5,329 nucleotides of DNA, taken from contig JAEOTL010000090.1 in the NCBI GenBank assembly GCA_016839845.1, positions 1 to 5,329 on the forward strand, given 5' to 3'. Positions 5,224-5,329 of the stretch are shown piece after piece; positions within the stretch are counted from its first letter, which is position 1, and each line of letters starts with the position of its first letter. Below the pieces are notes generated by a model. The model searched no databases. It saw only the letters and a list, made by a program, of their open reading frames with translations, and was not told where the DNA came from. The DNA comes from Promethearchaeota archaeon (GTDB taxonomy: Archaea > Asgardarchaeota > Lokiarchaeia > Sigynarchaeales > SOKP01). The position numbers and the translations under genes are program-made.

Positions 5224-5329
5224 ATGCCAGAAAGTAATCCAATCCTATATGATCTAAATACTGTTTTTATTCCTTGTCGAACTGTTTTAGAAATGGAGGC
5301 TCTAACCTCACTATTTCTTGAATATTATA
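5224..5329 (+). CDS. Partial gene of unknown function (3' end outside window)
   Basis: An ATG at 5224 opens a frame that runs to the window edge without a stop, 35 complete codons starting MPESNPILYDL and continuing with VFIPCRTVLEMEALTSLF. The well-placed TATA box at 5198-5207 supports a real start. I do not recognise the family. The visible part is soluble-looking with no signal peptide. The minus strand across the same bases is closed by stops in all frames, which favours the plus-strand reading. It is separated from the methyltransferase by 114 bp with its own promoter, so it is probably a separate transcription unit. Confidence 0.5.
   Translation, partial: MPESNPILYDLNTVFIPCRTVLEMEALTSLFLEYY

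Noticed and set aside
1..5329. CRISPR arrays, tRNA, rRNA, insertion sequences or integration sites
   Set aside because: No regularly spaced repeats, no recognisable tRNA or rRNA segments, no transposase-like protein and no terminal inverted repeats were seen on either strand.

Overview
This AT-rich window looks archaeal. Ribosome-binding sites resemble GGTGA, candidate TATA elements of the TTTAAATA or TTATATAAA type sit before genes, and the last gene looks leaderless. The gene mix (a stand-alone archaeal-type 3-hydroxyacyl-CoA dehydrogenase, a DUF362 protein, a small cysteine-rich 'P-x-CFG' protein, a ribbon-helix-helix regulator and a THUMP-like methyltransferase) fits an uncultured archaeon, possibly of the Asgard group. 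That placement is inference and no marker gene here proves it.

Left edge (1-449): the end of a plus-strand 3-hydroxyacyl-CoA dehydrogenase converges on a minus-strand DUF362 protein. The 54-bp gap holds two T5 tracts on the minus strand that may terminate the DUF362 transcript.

Minus-strand block (450-3208): a DUF362 protein with an unusual cysteine-rich C-terminus, a fold-type II PLP enzyme of the threonine/cysteate synthase kind, and a 56-residue protein with six cysteines at 3038-3208. The small gene and the PLP enzyme are about 50 bp apart and may share a transcript starting in the divergent region.

Divergent control region (3209-3335): one TATA-like element and four copies of a TGACAT core, two forming an inverted repeat and two forming a direct repeat with a 12-bp period. 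This is the kind of operator used by ribbon-helix-helix repressors, and such a regulator begins immediately to the right.

Plus-strand block (3336-5109): the regulator, which has an N-terminal ribbon-helix-helix and a C-terminal domain of unknown function, followed 28 bp later by a THUMP-like SAM-dependent methyltransferase. The regulator's frame has no ATG, GTG or TTG early enough to include its DNA-binding strand. It either uses a rare ATT/ATA start behind a good GGTGA site, or carries a one-base lesion next to an ATG in the other frame.

Right edge (5110-5329): a likely promoter and the first 35 codons of an unrecognised plus-strand gene. The most interesting part is the regulator, operator and cysteine-rich-protein cluster at 3038-3908.
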